The notes below the pieces were generated by a model. It was not told where the DNA came from, ran no database searches, and worked only from the letters and a program-made list of their open reading frames with translations. A stretch of 6,019 nucleotides of DNA. Source: Bacteroidota bacterium (lineage in GTDB: Bacteria > Bacteroidota > Bacteroidia > Bacteroidales > B18-G4). How positions within the stretch are numbered: position 1 is the stretch's first letter; the number at the start of each line of letters is the position of its first letter. Positions 1 to 6,019 of this stretch are shown here, in pieces. A program made the translations under genes and the position numbers. The stretch is from positions 1 to 6,019 of the forward strand of contig QMPN01000188.1 of assembly GCA_003648575.1 (NCBI GenBank). The letters are read 5' to 3'.

Positions 1-2042
1 ATTCCACATTTTTCGAAATATTTAACCATCGGTTCATTCAGGGTGACCCTGCTACCGCCCTGGATGAAATTAACTCGGTTGTAATCACGGAATCCATGGC
101 CCGGAAGTATTTTGGGGATGAAGACCCCATGGGCATGATACTGAAGTTTGAAGAAGTGGCTCCTTTGAAAGTAAGCGGTGTCATTGCAGACGTTCCCACA
201 CAATCACATTTTATTTTCGATTTCATGGGTTCCATGGCATCGGTGAAAGGGGTATATGGAGGCAGGCTGCCGAAAACCTGGGTATGGAATCCCTGCTGGA
301 CATACATGGTTTTAGCAAAGGGTGCAAAACCGGAAATGCTGGAAGAAAAGTTCCCTGCATTTATAGAAAAGTATTTCTATGACGCTGAAAAGGATAATGT
401 GACTTTATACCTCCAGGCCTTGACCGACATACATCTTGAGTCAAGAATTGATTATGAAATTGAGCAGAACAGCAACAGCTCATATATCTTCATCCTGTCT
501 TCTATTGCTATCTTCCTGTTGTTGATTGCAGCAATCAATTTCATGAACCTTTCAACAGCCACTTCCGGAAACAGGGCCAGGGAGATAGGTATCAAAAAAG
601 CCATCGGGGTTTCAAAGCACCGGCTTATCACCCAATTTCTGGGCGAGTCGCTGATCCTCACATATATCTCGCTACTGCTTGCAATCATTGTAGTGGAATT
701 GACCATTCCGGCATTCAATACTTTCACAGGAAAAGATTTCGAACTTGCTATCCTGCTTCAGCCGGAATACGTTATCTCATTGTTGATACTGGGGCTGATA
801 GTTGGTATATTTTCCGGTATCTACCCTGCTTTTTATCTCTCCTCTTTCAACCCGTTGAATGTGCTGAATGGAGCCCATGGCCTTTCACGAGATAGCGGAT
901 TAGCACGGAAAATTCTTGTTGTGATCCAGTTTATCATTTCCATCAACCTGATTATTGGCACCATGGTGATCTTTAATCAGCTGAACTACCTGAAAGATGC
1001 CAAGCTGGGATTCAGCAAGGACAATATCATGGTGGTGCCGGTAAACCGAACACCTATAGTACGGAGTTACGATGCTTTTAGCAAAGAACTGATGCAGGAT
1101 TCGCACATCTTCAATGTTACGGCCATGGATGACATCTTTGGTGCAGCTCACAACACACATGAGTTCAGGCCGGAAGGTTTACCGGAAGATCAATGGCAGT
1201 TTTATCCTGCCATGGTGGTGATGTGGAATTTTGTTGAAACCTTTGATATCGAAATTGTAGCCGGAAGGGATTATAGCGAAACCAATAAGTCGGATCCTGC
1301 CAAAGGCATTCTGATCAATGAGGCTATGGTCAGGCATATGGGATGGGAAAGCAATGAAGCCGCAATCGGGAAAAAATTCAAGTCCCTCAGCGGGGAAGAA
1401 AGAGTAATGGGAGTGATCAATGATTTTCATGCTACCTCCCTGCATGAAGCAAGCGGGCCCTTTGTGCTGAATATGAAAGAGAATCCCGGAGAGATAGCAT
1501 GGTTCCTGAAATATATAGCCATTAAATACCAGGCAGGGAAAGAACAAGAGGTCATCAATCATGTAAACAAGGTCTGGATGAACTATGCTCCCTCACGTCC
1601 ATTTGAATACACTTTCCTTGAACAGGAACTTAAAAAACTGTATGCTGATGAGGATAATCTTAGTTTCCTTTCGCTGATCTTTACTCTCCTGATCCTTATT
1701 ATTGCAGGCCTGGGAATATTCGGGTTGGTGTCATTTATGGCTGAGAAGCGGACCAAGGAAATTGGCATCAGGAAAGTATTGGGTGCCGGGACAATGCATA
1801 TCGTTAAGCTTCTCTCGATAGAGTTCTTCTGGCTGATATGTATTGCCAGTGTATTGGCCTGGGCGGTATCATGGTTGGTTATTTCTGACTGGCTCAATCA
1901 TTTTGCCTACAGCACTTCTTTAAATTGGATGATCTTCCTGAGTGCTGCCATGATTGCCATGGCCGTTGCATTGACCATTACTACGATAAAAGCCTGGTTT
2001 ACATCCAAAACCGACCCGGTCGACACTCTCAAATATGAATAA
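1..2042 (+). CDS. MacB/FtsX-family ABC transporter permease, 5'-truncated by the window edge
   Basis: This is the membrane subunit of an ABC transporter of the MacB/FtsX class in the inner membrane. The reading frame is open from base 3 to the TAA at 2040-2042, giving 679 visible residues. The ATG at 96 is internal: the 31 codons before it align with the paralogues downstream (STFFEIF here, STFFQVF and STFLDLF there). By alignment to the 806-residue gene 3, about 121 N-terminal residues are missing, including the first membrane helix, so the full protein would be about 800 residues. In visible numbering there is the rest of periplasmic domain 1 (1-160), helices near 161-181, 217-237 and 255-279, a second half-unit starting with a helix near 303-325, periplasmic domain 2 (326-553), and helices near 554-577, 605-627 and 640-664. 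The cytoplasmic coupling motif occurs twice (RAREIGIKKAIG at 191-202, RTKEIGIRKVLGA at 583-595), showing internal duplication. The C-terminus DTLKYE is family-typical. The substrate is unknown. It ends 62 bases before the ATPase gene, probably in the same operon. Confidence 0.95.
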   Translation, partial: STFFEIFNHRFIQGDPATALDEINSVVITESMARKYFGDEDPMGMILKFEEVAPLKVSGVIADVPTQSHFIFDFMGSMASVKGVYGGRLPKTWVWNPCWTYMVLAKGAKPEMLEEKFPAFIEKYFYDAEKDNVTLYLQALTDIHLESRIDYEIEQNSNSSYIFILSSIAIFLLLIAAINFMNLSTATSGNRAREIGIKKAIGVSKHRLITQFLGESLILTYISLLLAIIVVELTIPAFNTFTGKDFELAILLQPEYVISLLILGLIVGIFSGIYPAFYLSSFNPLNVLNGAHGLSRDSGLARKILVVIQFIISINLIIGTMVIFNQLNYLKDAKLGFSKDNIMVVPVNRTPIVRSYDAFSKELMQDSHIFNVTAMDDIFGAAHNTHEFRPEGLPEDQWQFYPAMVVMWNFVETFDIEIVAGRDYSETNKSDPAKGILINEAMVRHMGWESNEAAIGKKFKSLSGEERVMGVINDFHATSLHEASGPFVLNMKENPGEIAWFLKYIAIKYQAGKEQEVINHVNKVWMNYAPSRPFEYTFLEQELKKLYADEDNLSFLSLIFTLLILIIAGLGIFGLVSFMAEKRTKEIGIRKVLGAGTMHIVKLLSIEFFWLICIASVLAWAVSWLVISDWLNHFAYSTSLNWMIFLSAAMIAMAVALTITTIKAWFTSKTDPVDTLKYE

Positions 2043-2104
2043 TAAATGTAACTAATGAACACACATATCGTCTTAATATATATAATAAACCAAATAATAC
2101 AGCA

Positions 2105-2779
2105 ATGATTAAAACAGAAAAATTAAGCAAGATATTCAGGACTGATGAGATTGAAACCACAGCTCTGGATGAAGTAAGTTTCGAGGTTAAGCAAGGTGAA
2201 TTTGTAGCCATCATGGGGCCTTCCGGATGCGGGAAATCGACCTTACTTAACATTCTCGGCCTCCTGGATAATCCCAGCGAAGGCAGCTACACCTTTAACG
2301 AAAAGGAAGTTGCTACTCTCAACGAACGCCAGCGTGCCAGGCTCAGAAAGAATAATATCGGATTCGTATTTCAGAGTTTTAACCTTATCGATGAATTGAA
2401 TGTTCGGGAAAATGTTGAGCTTCCACTGATATATCTGGGTATGCCGGCATCACAACGCAAAAAACGTGTTGAAGAGGTATTGGAAAAGATGCAGATACTC
2501 CATCGCAAGAAACATTTTCCTATGCAGTTATCTGGCGGACAACAACAGCGTGTTGCGGTAGCCCGTGCAGTGGTTGCAAACCCTAACCTGATCCTGGCGG
2601 ATGAGCCTACAGGAAACCTTGATTCGGCAAATGGTGAAGAAGTGATGAACCTGCTGGAAACACTTAATGGTGAAGGAACCACTATAATTATAGTTACACA
2701 CTCTCAGCGTGATGCTGAATATGCACAGCGTATCGTAAGGCTCTTCGACGGACAGATCATTGCTGAGAACATAAAGTAA
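2105..2779 (+). CDS. ABC transporter ATP-binding protein, LolD/MacB class
   Basis: This is the cytoplasmic ATPase that would power the flanking permeases. The 224 residues are the normal length for a stand-alone LolD-type subunit. All nucleotide-binding elements are present: an aromatic A-loop candidate F11, Walker [10 protein letters not shown] (38-46), Q-loop Q90 in FVFQSFN, signature LSGGQQQR (142-149), Walker B LILADE (162-167) with catalytic E167, D-loop NLD (171-173) and switch histidine H199 in VTHS. The doubled glutamines after LSGG and the DEPTGNLD string are typical of the LolD/MacB/FtsE-like group rather than of importers. The start at 2105 is the only sensible one, because [11 protein letters not shown] is the usual N-terminus of this group. 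The upstream bases (AATACAGCA) show no Shine-Dalgarno, as is usual in Bacteroidota. It lies 62 bases after gene 1 and 25 bases before gene 3, so co-transcription is likely. A specific name such as lolD or macB is not justified, since the permease partners match neither system exactly. Confidence 0.97.
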   Translation: MIKTEKLSKIFRTDEIETTALDEVSFEVKQGEFVAIMGPSGCGKSTLLNILGLLDNPSEGSYTFNEKEVATLNERQRARLRKNNIGFVFQSFNLIDELNVRENVELPLIYLGMPASQRKKRVEEVLEKMQILHRKKHFPMQLSGGQQQRVAVARAVVANPNLILADEPTGNLDSANGEEVMNLLETLNGEGTTIIIVTHSQRDAEYAQRIVRLFDGQIIAENIK

Positions 2780-2804
2780 CCCCAACCCCAAAAGCCACCC
2801 AACC
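2780..2804. other. C-rich 25-base spacer between the ATPase and permease genes
   Basis: The whole gap between the ATPase stop and the ATG of gene 3 is built of C-runs separated by A's (CCCCAACCCC, then CCACCCAACC) with a single G. It contains no Shine-Dalgarno, so it does not support a classical ribosome-binding site. Read on the opposite strand it is G-rich (GGTTGGG, then TTTTGGGG), similar in style to the G-rich arm at 5231-5258. Whether this is functional or just drift is not known. Confidence 0.6.
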
Positions 2805-5225
2805 ATGATCAGAAATTATATTACAAGTGCATTCAGGAATATCATAAAGAACAAGTTTTATTCCTTCCTGAATATCCTTGGGCTGTCGGTAGGGCTGACG
2901 GCATTCATCTTTTTGTTTTTACACATCAGTGATGAAATGTCGTATGATGCCTACCACGAGAATGCTCCAAGGATTCACCGCATTGAATCGAACTTCACAA
3001 TTGCAGGCAAAAATGAGATGTTTGCAATCGTGCCTGTACCAATGGGGCCGGCATTGCAACTGGAATTTCCGGAAGTAGAAGCTGTCAACAGGATATTCGG
3101 AGCAGGAAATACACTTTTTCGCAATGATGAAAAGGAATCGTATGAAGAAGACTTTTATTTCACTGATTCCACCTTCTTCCAGGTTTTTACACATAATCTG
3201 ATCCTGGGAGACCCGGATAAATGCCTCGTGGAGCCATTATCGATCGTATTGACAAGTTCCATTGCCGGAAAATATTTCGGTGACAAAGATCCGATGGGGA
3301 TGATCCTTGAATCAGGCACCGGAAGACAATATAAGGTTACAGGGGTTATGGAGGATGTGCCGGCAAATTCACACCTTAAATTTGATGCGTTGATATCCGG
3401 CACAACACTGGCTGCCGAGGCAGGTGAAGAGGAATTTAACAGCATGGAACCGATGAGGTTCTGGAACATCGGTGTATATACATACATCTTGCTGAATAAG
3501 AACAGCGAAATGCAGGCCATACATGATAAGTTTCCCGGGTTCTATGAGAAATATATGAAAGAGATAGGGGACCAGATCAATGCCAGCTTTGAGCTGATGT
3601 CGACGCCATTGGTTGAACAGCATTTCTCTGAACATCTTGCATCTGACTTCCCGAAAGGGAACAGAGCTTTCATATTCATATTCATTGCCATAGCCCTCTT
3701 TATCCTCCTCATTGCTGCCATTAATTACATGAACATGGCCACGGCACGTTCTACAAAAAGGGCAAGAGAGGTTGGGATCAGAAAAGTTGCAGGAGCGCAG
3801 AAAAGCCAGCTCATCGGACAGTTCTTGGGTGAATCTTTGTTGTTAAGCTACATTTCACTGGTCATCGCTGTATTATTTGTTTATTTATTAATGCCTGATT
3901 TTAATACTCTTTCAGGCAAAAGCGTAACAACAGATATTTTTATGAACCCGGTGTATATTATTGGGATCATACTTGTTGCCACCATTATAGGTATCATTTC
4001 CGGAAGTTATCCTGCCTTTTATCTGTCATCCTTCAAGCCGGTAACCGTGGTTAAAGGCTCTGTGTCAGGGATGGGGGGAAGCGGCATATTGAGAAAGGTC
4101 CTCGTTGTATTCCAGTTTTTCATCGCAACAGCCATGATCATTGGAGCCATTATTGTATCCCAACAGCTGAACTACTTAAAGAACAAGGATCTTGGATTTG
4201 ACATGGAACATATGATGATCCTGGAAATGCAAGACACTAATTTCAGGGCCAAAGCACCAATGTTCAGGGAAGAGCTATTGCAAAATCCTGATATCCTCGG
4301 TGTTACAAATTCCATTGGAGTACCCGGAGCAAATAACTGGATACAGGTGGTGAGGATGGAAAAAGACACAAACTGGATCGATGAATCCAGCATAATCACC
4401 ATTGTTGACTATCATTATTTTGATGTTTATGATATCCATTTCAAGGAAGGGAGGCCCTTCGATGAAAGCATGGGAACCGATGATTCAGCTGCCGTAGTTG
4501 TAAATGAAGCACTTGTCAAAGCTTATGGCTGGGAAGATGATCCTATCGGAAAGACCATTCACTGGGGCTTTGGCCTTGATGGTGAAGAAGGACGAAAGAT
4601 GAAAGTGATAGGAGTAATCGAAGACTACCATTTTAAATCACTTCATAACCTTGTGCAGCCTCAAATGATATTCCCGGCAGAGTTCGATAAATTCCAACTG
4701 AGTGTAAAAATCAATGGTGATAATATGAGGGAAACGATCGATTTCATTGAGGGAAAATGGAATGATTTCGGTGCCAACCGGCCATTTAACTATAGGTTCC
4801 TTGAAGAAACATGGGATGAGATGTATACGGCAGAGAAAAACCTGGGCATCATCTTCAGTATAGCTACAATACTTACCATATTCATTGCACTGCTTGGATT
4901 GCTTGGATTATCCTCCTTTATTGCCGAACAGCGCACAAAAGAAATAGGAATCAGGAAAATACTCGGGGCTTCAATGAACAGCATCGTGAACCTCCTGTAT
5001 AAAGATTTTGCAATACTGATAGGCATTGCTTTTGTACTGGCCATTCCGGTAGCCTGGTATATGCTTGATCTCTGGCTTGAAAATTTTGCCTTCCACATAC
5101 AGATAGGAGTATATGCCTTTATCCTTGGAGGAGTATTGTCGCTGGCCGTAGGGATGCTGAGTATCAGTTTCCATATTCTCAAGGTCGCATCATCAAATCC
5201 GGTTAATGCGATAAAATACGAATAA
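2805..5225 (+). CDS. MacB/FtsX-family ABC transporter permease, complete, duplicated 8-helix form
   Basis: This complete 806-residue inner-membrane permease is the reference copy for the two truncated paralogues. Its order is: a short cytoplasmic N-terminus, helix 1 (21-41), periplasmic MacB-type domain 1 (42-287), helices 2-4 (about 288-308, 343-363, 382-405), helix 5 (about 430-452), periplasmic domain 2 (453-680) and helices 6-8 (about 682-704, 733-753, 767-790). This is the 1+3 MacB topology twice over. The coupling-loop motif that contacts the ATPase in MacB/LolCE-type transporters appears in each half (RAREVGIRKVAGA 319-331, RTKEIGIRKILGA 710-722). Domain 1 carries KYFGDKDPMG (156-165) and the NSH motif (188-190) shared with its paralogues. 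The C-terminus is NPVNAIKYE. The ATG at 2805 gives MIRNYITSAFRN, matching the start of gene 4. No Shine-Dalgarno precedes it; the 25-base leader is C-rich. It directly follows the ATPase, so the two most likely form a working pair. Export or mechanotransmission is inferred from family; the substrate is unknown. Confidence 0.97.
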   Translation: MIRNYITSAFRNIIKNKFYSFLNILGLSVGLTAFIFLFLHISDEMSYDAYHENAPRIHRIESNFTIAGKNEMFAIVPVPMGPALQLEFPEVEAVNRIFGAGNTLFRNDEKESYEEDFYFTDSTFFQVFTHNLILGDPDKCLVEPLSIVLTSSIAGKYFGDKDPMGMILESGTGRQYKVTGVMEDVPANSHLKFDALISGTTLAAEAGEEEFNSMEPMRFWNIGVYTYILLNKNSEMQAIHDKFPGFYEKYMKEIGDQINASFELMSTPLVEQHFSEHLASDFPKGNRAFIFIFIAIALFILLIAAINYMNMATARSTKRAREVGIRKVAGAQKSQLIGQFLGESLLLSYISLVIAVLFVYLLMPDFNTLSGKSVTTDIFMNPVYIIGIILVATIIGIISGSYPAFYLSSFKPVTVVKGSVSGMGGSGILRKVLVVFQFFIATAMIIGAIIVSQQLNYLKNKDLGFDMEHMMILEMQDTNFRAKAPMFREELLQNPDILGVTNSIGVPGANNWIQVVRMEKDTNWIDESSIITIVDYHYFDVYDIHFKEGRPFDESMGTDDSAAVVVNEALVKAYGWEDDPIGKTIHWGFGLDGEEGRKMKVIGVIEDYHFKSLHNLVQPQMIFPAEFDKFQLSVKINGDNMRETIDFIEGKWNDFGANRPFNYRFLEETWDEMYTAEKNLGIIFSIATILTIFIALLGLLGLSSFIAEQRTKEIGIRKILGASMNSIVNLLYKDFAILIGIAFVLAIPVAWYMLDLWLENFAFHIQIGVYAFILGGVLSLAVGMLSISFHILKVASSNPVNAIKYE

Positions 5226-5226
5226 C

Positions 5227-5272
5227 GGTTTTGGGTGTTGAGTGTTGGGTGTTGGGTTATTTGCCAAAAACC
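5227..5272 (+). other. Possible stem-loop enclosing the G-rich heptads
   Basis: GGTTTTGG at 5227-5234 can pair with CCAAAAACC at 5264-5272, leaving one A bulged, and would enclose a loop of 29 bases made mostly of the G-rich heptads. No T-run follows the stem, so it is not a convincing intrinsic terminator. Pairing between the G-rich and C-rich arms would compete with this fold. It may modulate expression between genes 3 and 4 or be incidental. Confidence 0.3.
5231..5258 (+). repeat. G-rich tandem heptad repeat, four units of TTGGGTG type
   Basis: Four consecutive 7-base units are visible: TTGGGTG, TTGAGTG, TTGGGTG and TTGGGTT. Units 1 and 3 are identical; unit 2 differs by one base and unit 4 by its last base. 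The repeat begins six bases after the stop codon of gene 3 and is non-coding. With three GGG runs and one GAG run it narrowly misses a classical four-run G-quadruplex pattern. It is followed within 12 bases by a C-rich arm with the same 7-base period. Confidence 0.8.
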
Positions 5273-5310
5273 TGCATACCCTGCACCTTGCATCCTGCCC
5301 CCTGAACCCT
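5271..5310 (+). repeat. C-rich degenerate heptad repeat facing the G-rich arm
   Basis: After an 8-base first unit (CCTGCATA), the sequence steps in 7-base units: CCCTGCA, CCTTGCA, TCCTGCC, CCCTGAA, then a partial CCCT. Read on the minus strand, the units are of GGGTGCA/GGGTTCA type, comparable to the GGGTGTT register of the upstream arm. The two arms are therefore imperfect inverted heptad arrays. They end 14 bases before the ATG of gene 4. No open frame or RNA gene is recognisable here. Confidence 0.7.
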
Positions 5311-5324
5311 AAATACATTACTTA

Positions 5325-6019
5325 ATGTTCAGAAATTATCTTAAGACTGCATTCAGGAATCTGTCGCGGCAGAAGATCTACACCCTGATAAATATTTTCG
5401 GGCTTGCGATAGGTTTGGCAACATGCATGATGATTATGTTGTATGTTGTGCATGAACTGAGCTACGATAAATTCTTTAAGGACCATGACCGTATTTACAG
5501 GATGGCCGTTAAGGCAAACATTTCCGGTGATTTTCTTGATGTTGCGGTGACAGCCAACCCCATGGGAGAGGCGCTTGTGAGAGAGTACCCTGAAGTGGTT
5601 TCACGAAGTCGTATCATGCCCAGTAATCAGGCTGTTTTCTTTACCATCGATGAAAAAAGCTTTTATACTGAAGGGCTGTATTATGTCGATAGCACATTCC
5701 TTGATCTATTCTCGTACAATATACTTATGGGTGATCCGGCAAGCGTATTGGATGAACCACATAGTATTGTTTTGACCCGCGACCTGGCTTCAAAATACTT
5801 CTTTAATGAAGACCCTATCGGGCAGATGATCAAGATGAATGACCGCATCAATTTAAAGGTCACTGCAGTCATTGAAAACCCTCCCGGCAATTCTCATTTT
5901 GATTTCAGCTGCCTGGTATCCTATAGCACATTATTGCATGAGTGGGGGAGAGAACTTTTTGAAGACTGGGGATCTCTATCGATCTATACATATCTTTTGC
6001 TGGCAGAAAATTCACACCC
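5325..6019 (+). CDS. MacB/FtsX-family ABC transporter permease, N-terminal part, cut by the right window edge
   Basis: An ATG at 5325 opens a frame that runs without a stop to the end of the window, giving 231 complete codons. The start MFRNYLKTAFRN is nearly the same as in gene 3, followed by membrane helix 1 (about 22-42) and most of periplasmic MacB-type domain 1. Paralogue landmarks appear in the same order and at nearly the same residues as in gene 3: ELSYDKF (44-50), DRIYRM (55-60), DSTFLDLF (122-129), GDPASVLDEP (136-145), KYFFNEDPIG (157-166) and NSHFDF (189-194). By analogy about 570 residues lie beyond the window, including the first coupling motif and the whole second half-unit. 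This is a real gene, not a remnant: the frame is intact and the conserved motifs keep their spacing. No Shine-Dalgarno is seen; the bases before the ATG are AT-rich. It lies 99 bases after gene 3, and the spacer holds G-rich and C-rich heptad repeats but no clear terminator, so it is probably in the same operon. Confidence 0.93.
   Translation, partial: MFRNYLKTAFRNLSRQKIYTLINIFGLAIGLATCMMIMLYVVHELSYDKFFKDHDRIYRMAVKANISGDFLDVAVTANPMGEALVREYPEVVSRSRIMPSNQAVFFTIDEKSFYTEGLYYVDSTFLDLFSYNILMGDPASVLDEPHSIVLTRDLASKYFFNEDPIGQMIKMNDRINLKVTAVIENPPGNSHFDFSCLVSYSTLLHEWGRELFEDWGSLSIYTYLLLAENSH

Noticed and set aside
2073..2089. A 17-base A/T-only run containing an exact TATAAT at 2081-2086, upstream of the ATPase gene, as a possible promoter.
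   Set aside because: No -35-like element lies at a suitable distance, and Bacteroidota use a different -7 element (TAnnTTTG), which is not present here. AT-rich spacers produce TATAAT by chance.
5257..5263. The TTATTTG string after the G-rich heptads as a Bacteroidota -7 promoter element.
   Set aside because: Only the TTTG half fits the TAnnTTTG consensus, and the TTG strings upstream belong to the heptad repeat, so their spacing is uninformative.
4790..5293. A 167-codon open frame on the minus strand overlapping the 3' end of gene 3, with several other minus-strand frames of 70-130 codons elsewhere.
   Set aside because: They lie opposite well-supported coding sequence, encode no recognisable domain, and are compositional shadows of the + strand genes.
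5227..5310. The spacer structure after gene 3 as a Rho-independent terminator.
   Set aside because: The possible stem has a 29-base loop and a bulge, and no T-run follows it.
5231..5310. The heptad arrays as a CRISPR array or insertion-sequence ends.
   Set aside because: The units are 7 bases without unique spacers, and there is no transposase, target-site duplication or long perfect inverted repeat.
1..6019. A specific identity as the MacAB or LolCDE system.
   Set aside because: The ATPase is not fused to the permease as in MacB, the permeases are duplicated 8-helix proteins unlike LolC or LolE, and no adaptor is visible. Only class-level assignment is supported.

Overview
The window looks like a piece of a chromosome from the phylum Bacteroidota, probably a Bacteroidales- or Cytophagia-like member. 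Three things suggest this. The large permeases have the ~800-residue duplicated MacB/FtsX layout that is abundant in that phylum. None of the three visible start codons has a Shine-Dalgarno sequence. The base composition is moderate and slightly AT-rich. This placement is inferred from family style, not from a marker gene.

Layout: four genes lie on the + strand with short spacers and no visible terminator. Gene 1 (1-2042) is a MacB/FtsX-type ABC transporter permease that has lost about its first 120 codons to the left window edge. Gene 2 (2105-2779) is a 224-residue ABC ATPase of the LolD/MacB class with every catalytic motif intact. Gene 3 (2805-5225) is a complete 806-residue permease paralogous to gene 1. 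Gene 4 (5325-6019) is the first 231 codons of a third paralogous permease, cut by the right edge. The spacers are 62, 25 and 99 bases. The last holds two 7-base-periodic arms, G-rich then C-rich, and the 25-base spacer is strongly C-rich.

How they may work together: the ATPase would sit at the cytoplasmic face and drive one or more of the permeases. Each complete permease carries two copies of the MacB half-unit (one membrane helix, a large periplasmic domain, three membrane helices), so one polypeptide could replace the usual permease dimer. Transporters of this type act by mechanotransmission across the periplasm (MacB export, LolCDE lipoprotein release) rather than by classical import. The substrate cannot be read from the sequence. 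No adaptor (MacA/HlyD type), outer-membrane channel or regulator lies inside the window.

Novelty: the permease and ATPase families are common and recognisable, though their substrates are mostly unknown. The points most worth a second look are the one-ATPase-to-three-permeases arrangement, the heptad repeat spacer between genes 3 and 4, and the strong nucleotide conservation of the first 36 bases of genes 3 and 4. I found no CRISPR array, RNA gene, insertion sequence or defence system.
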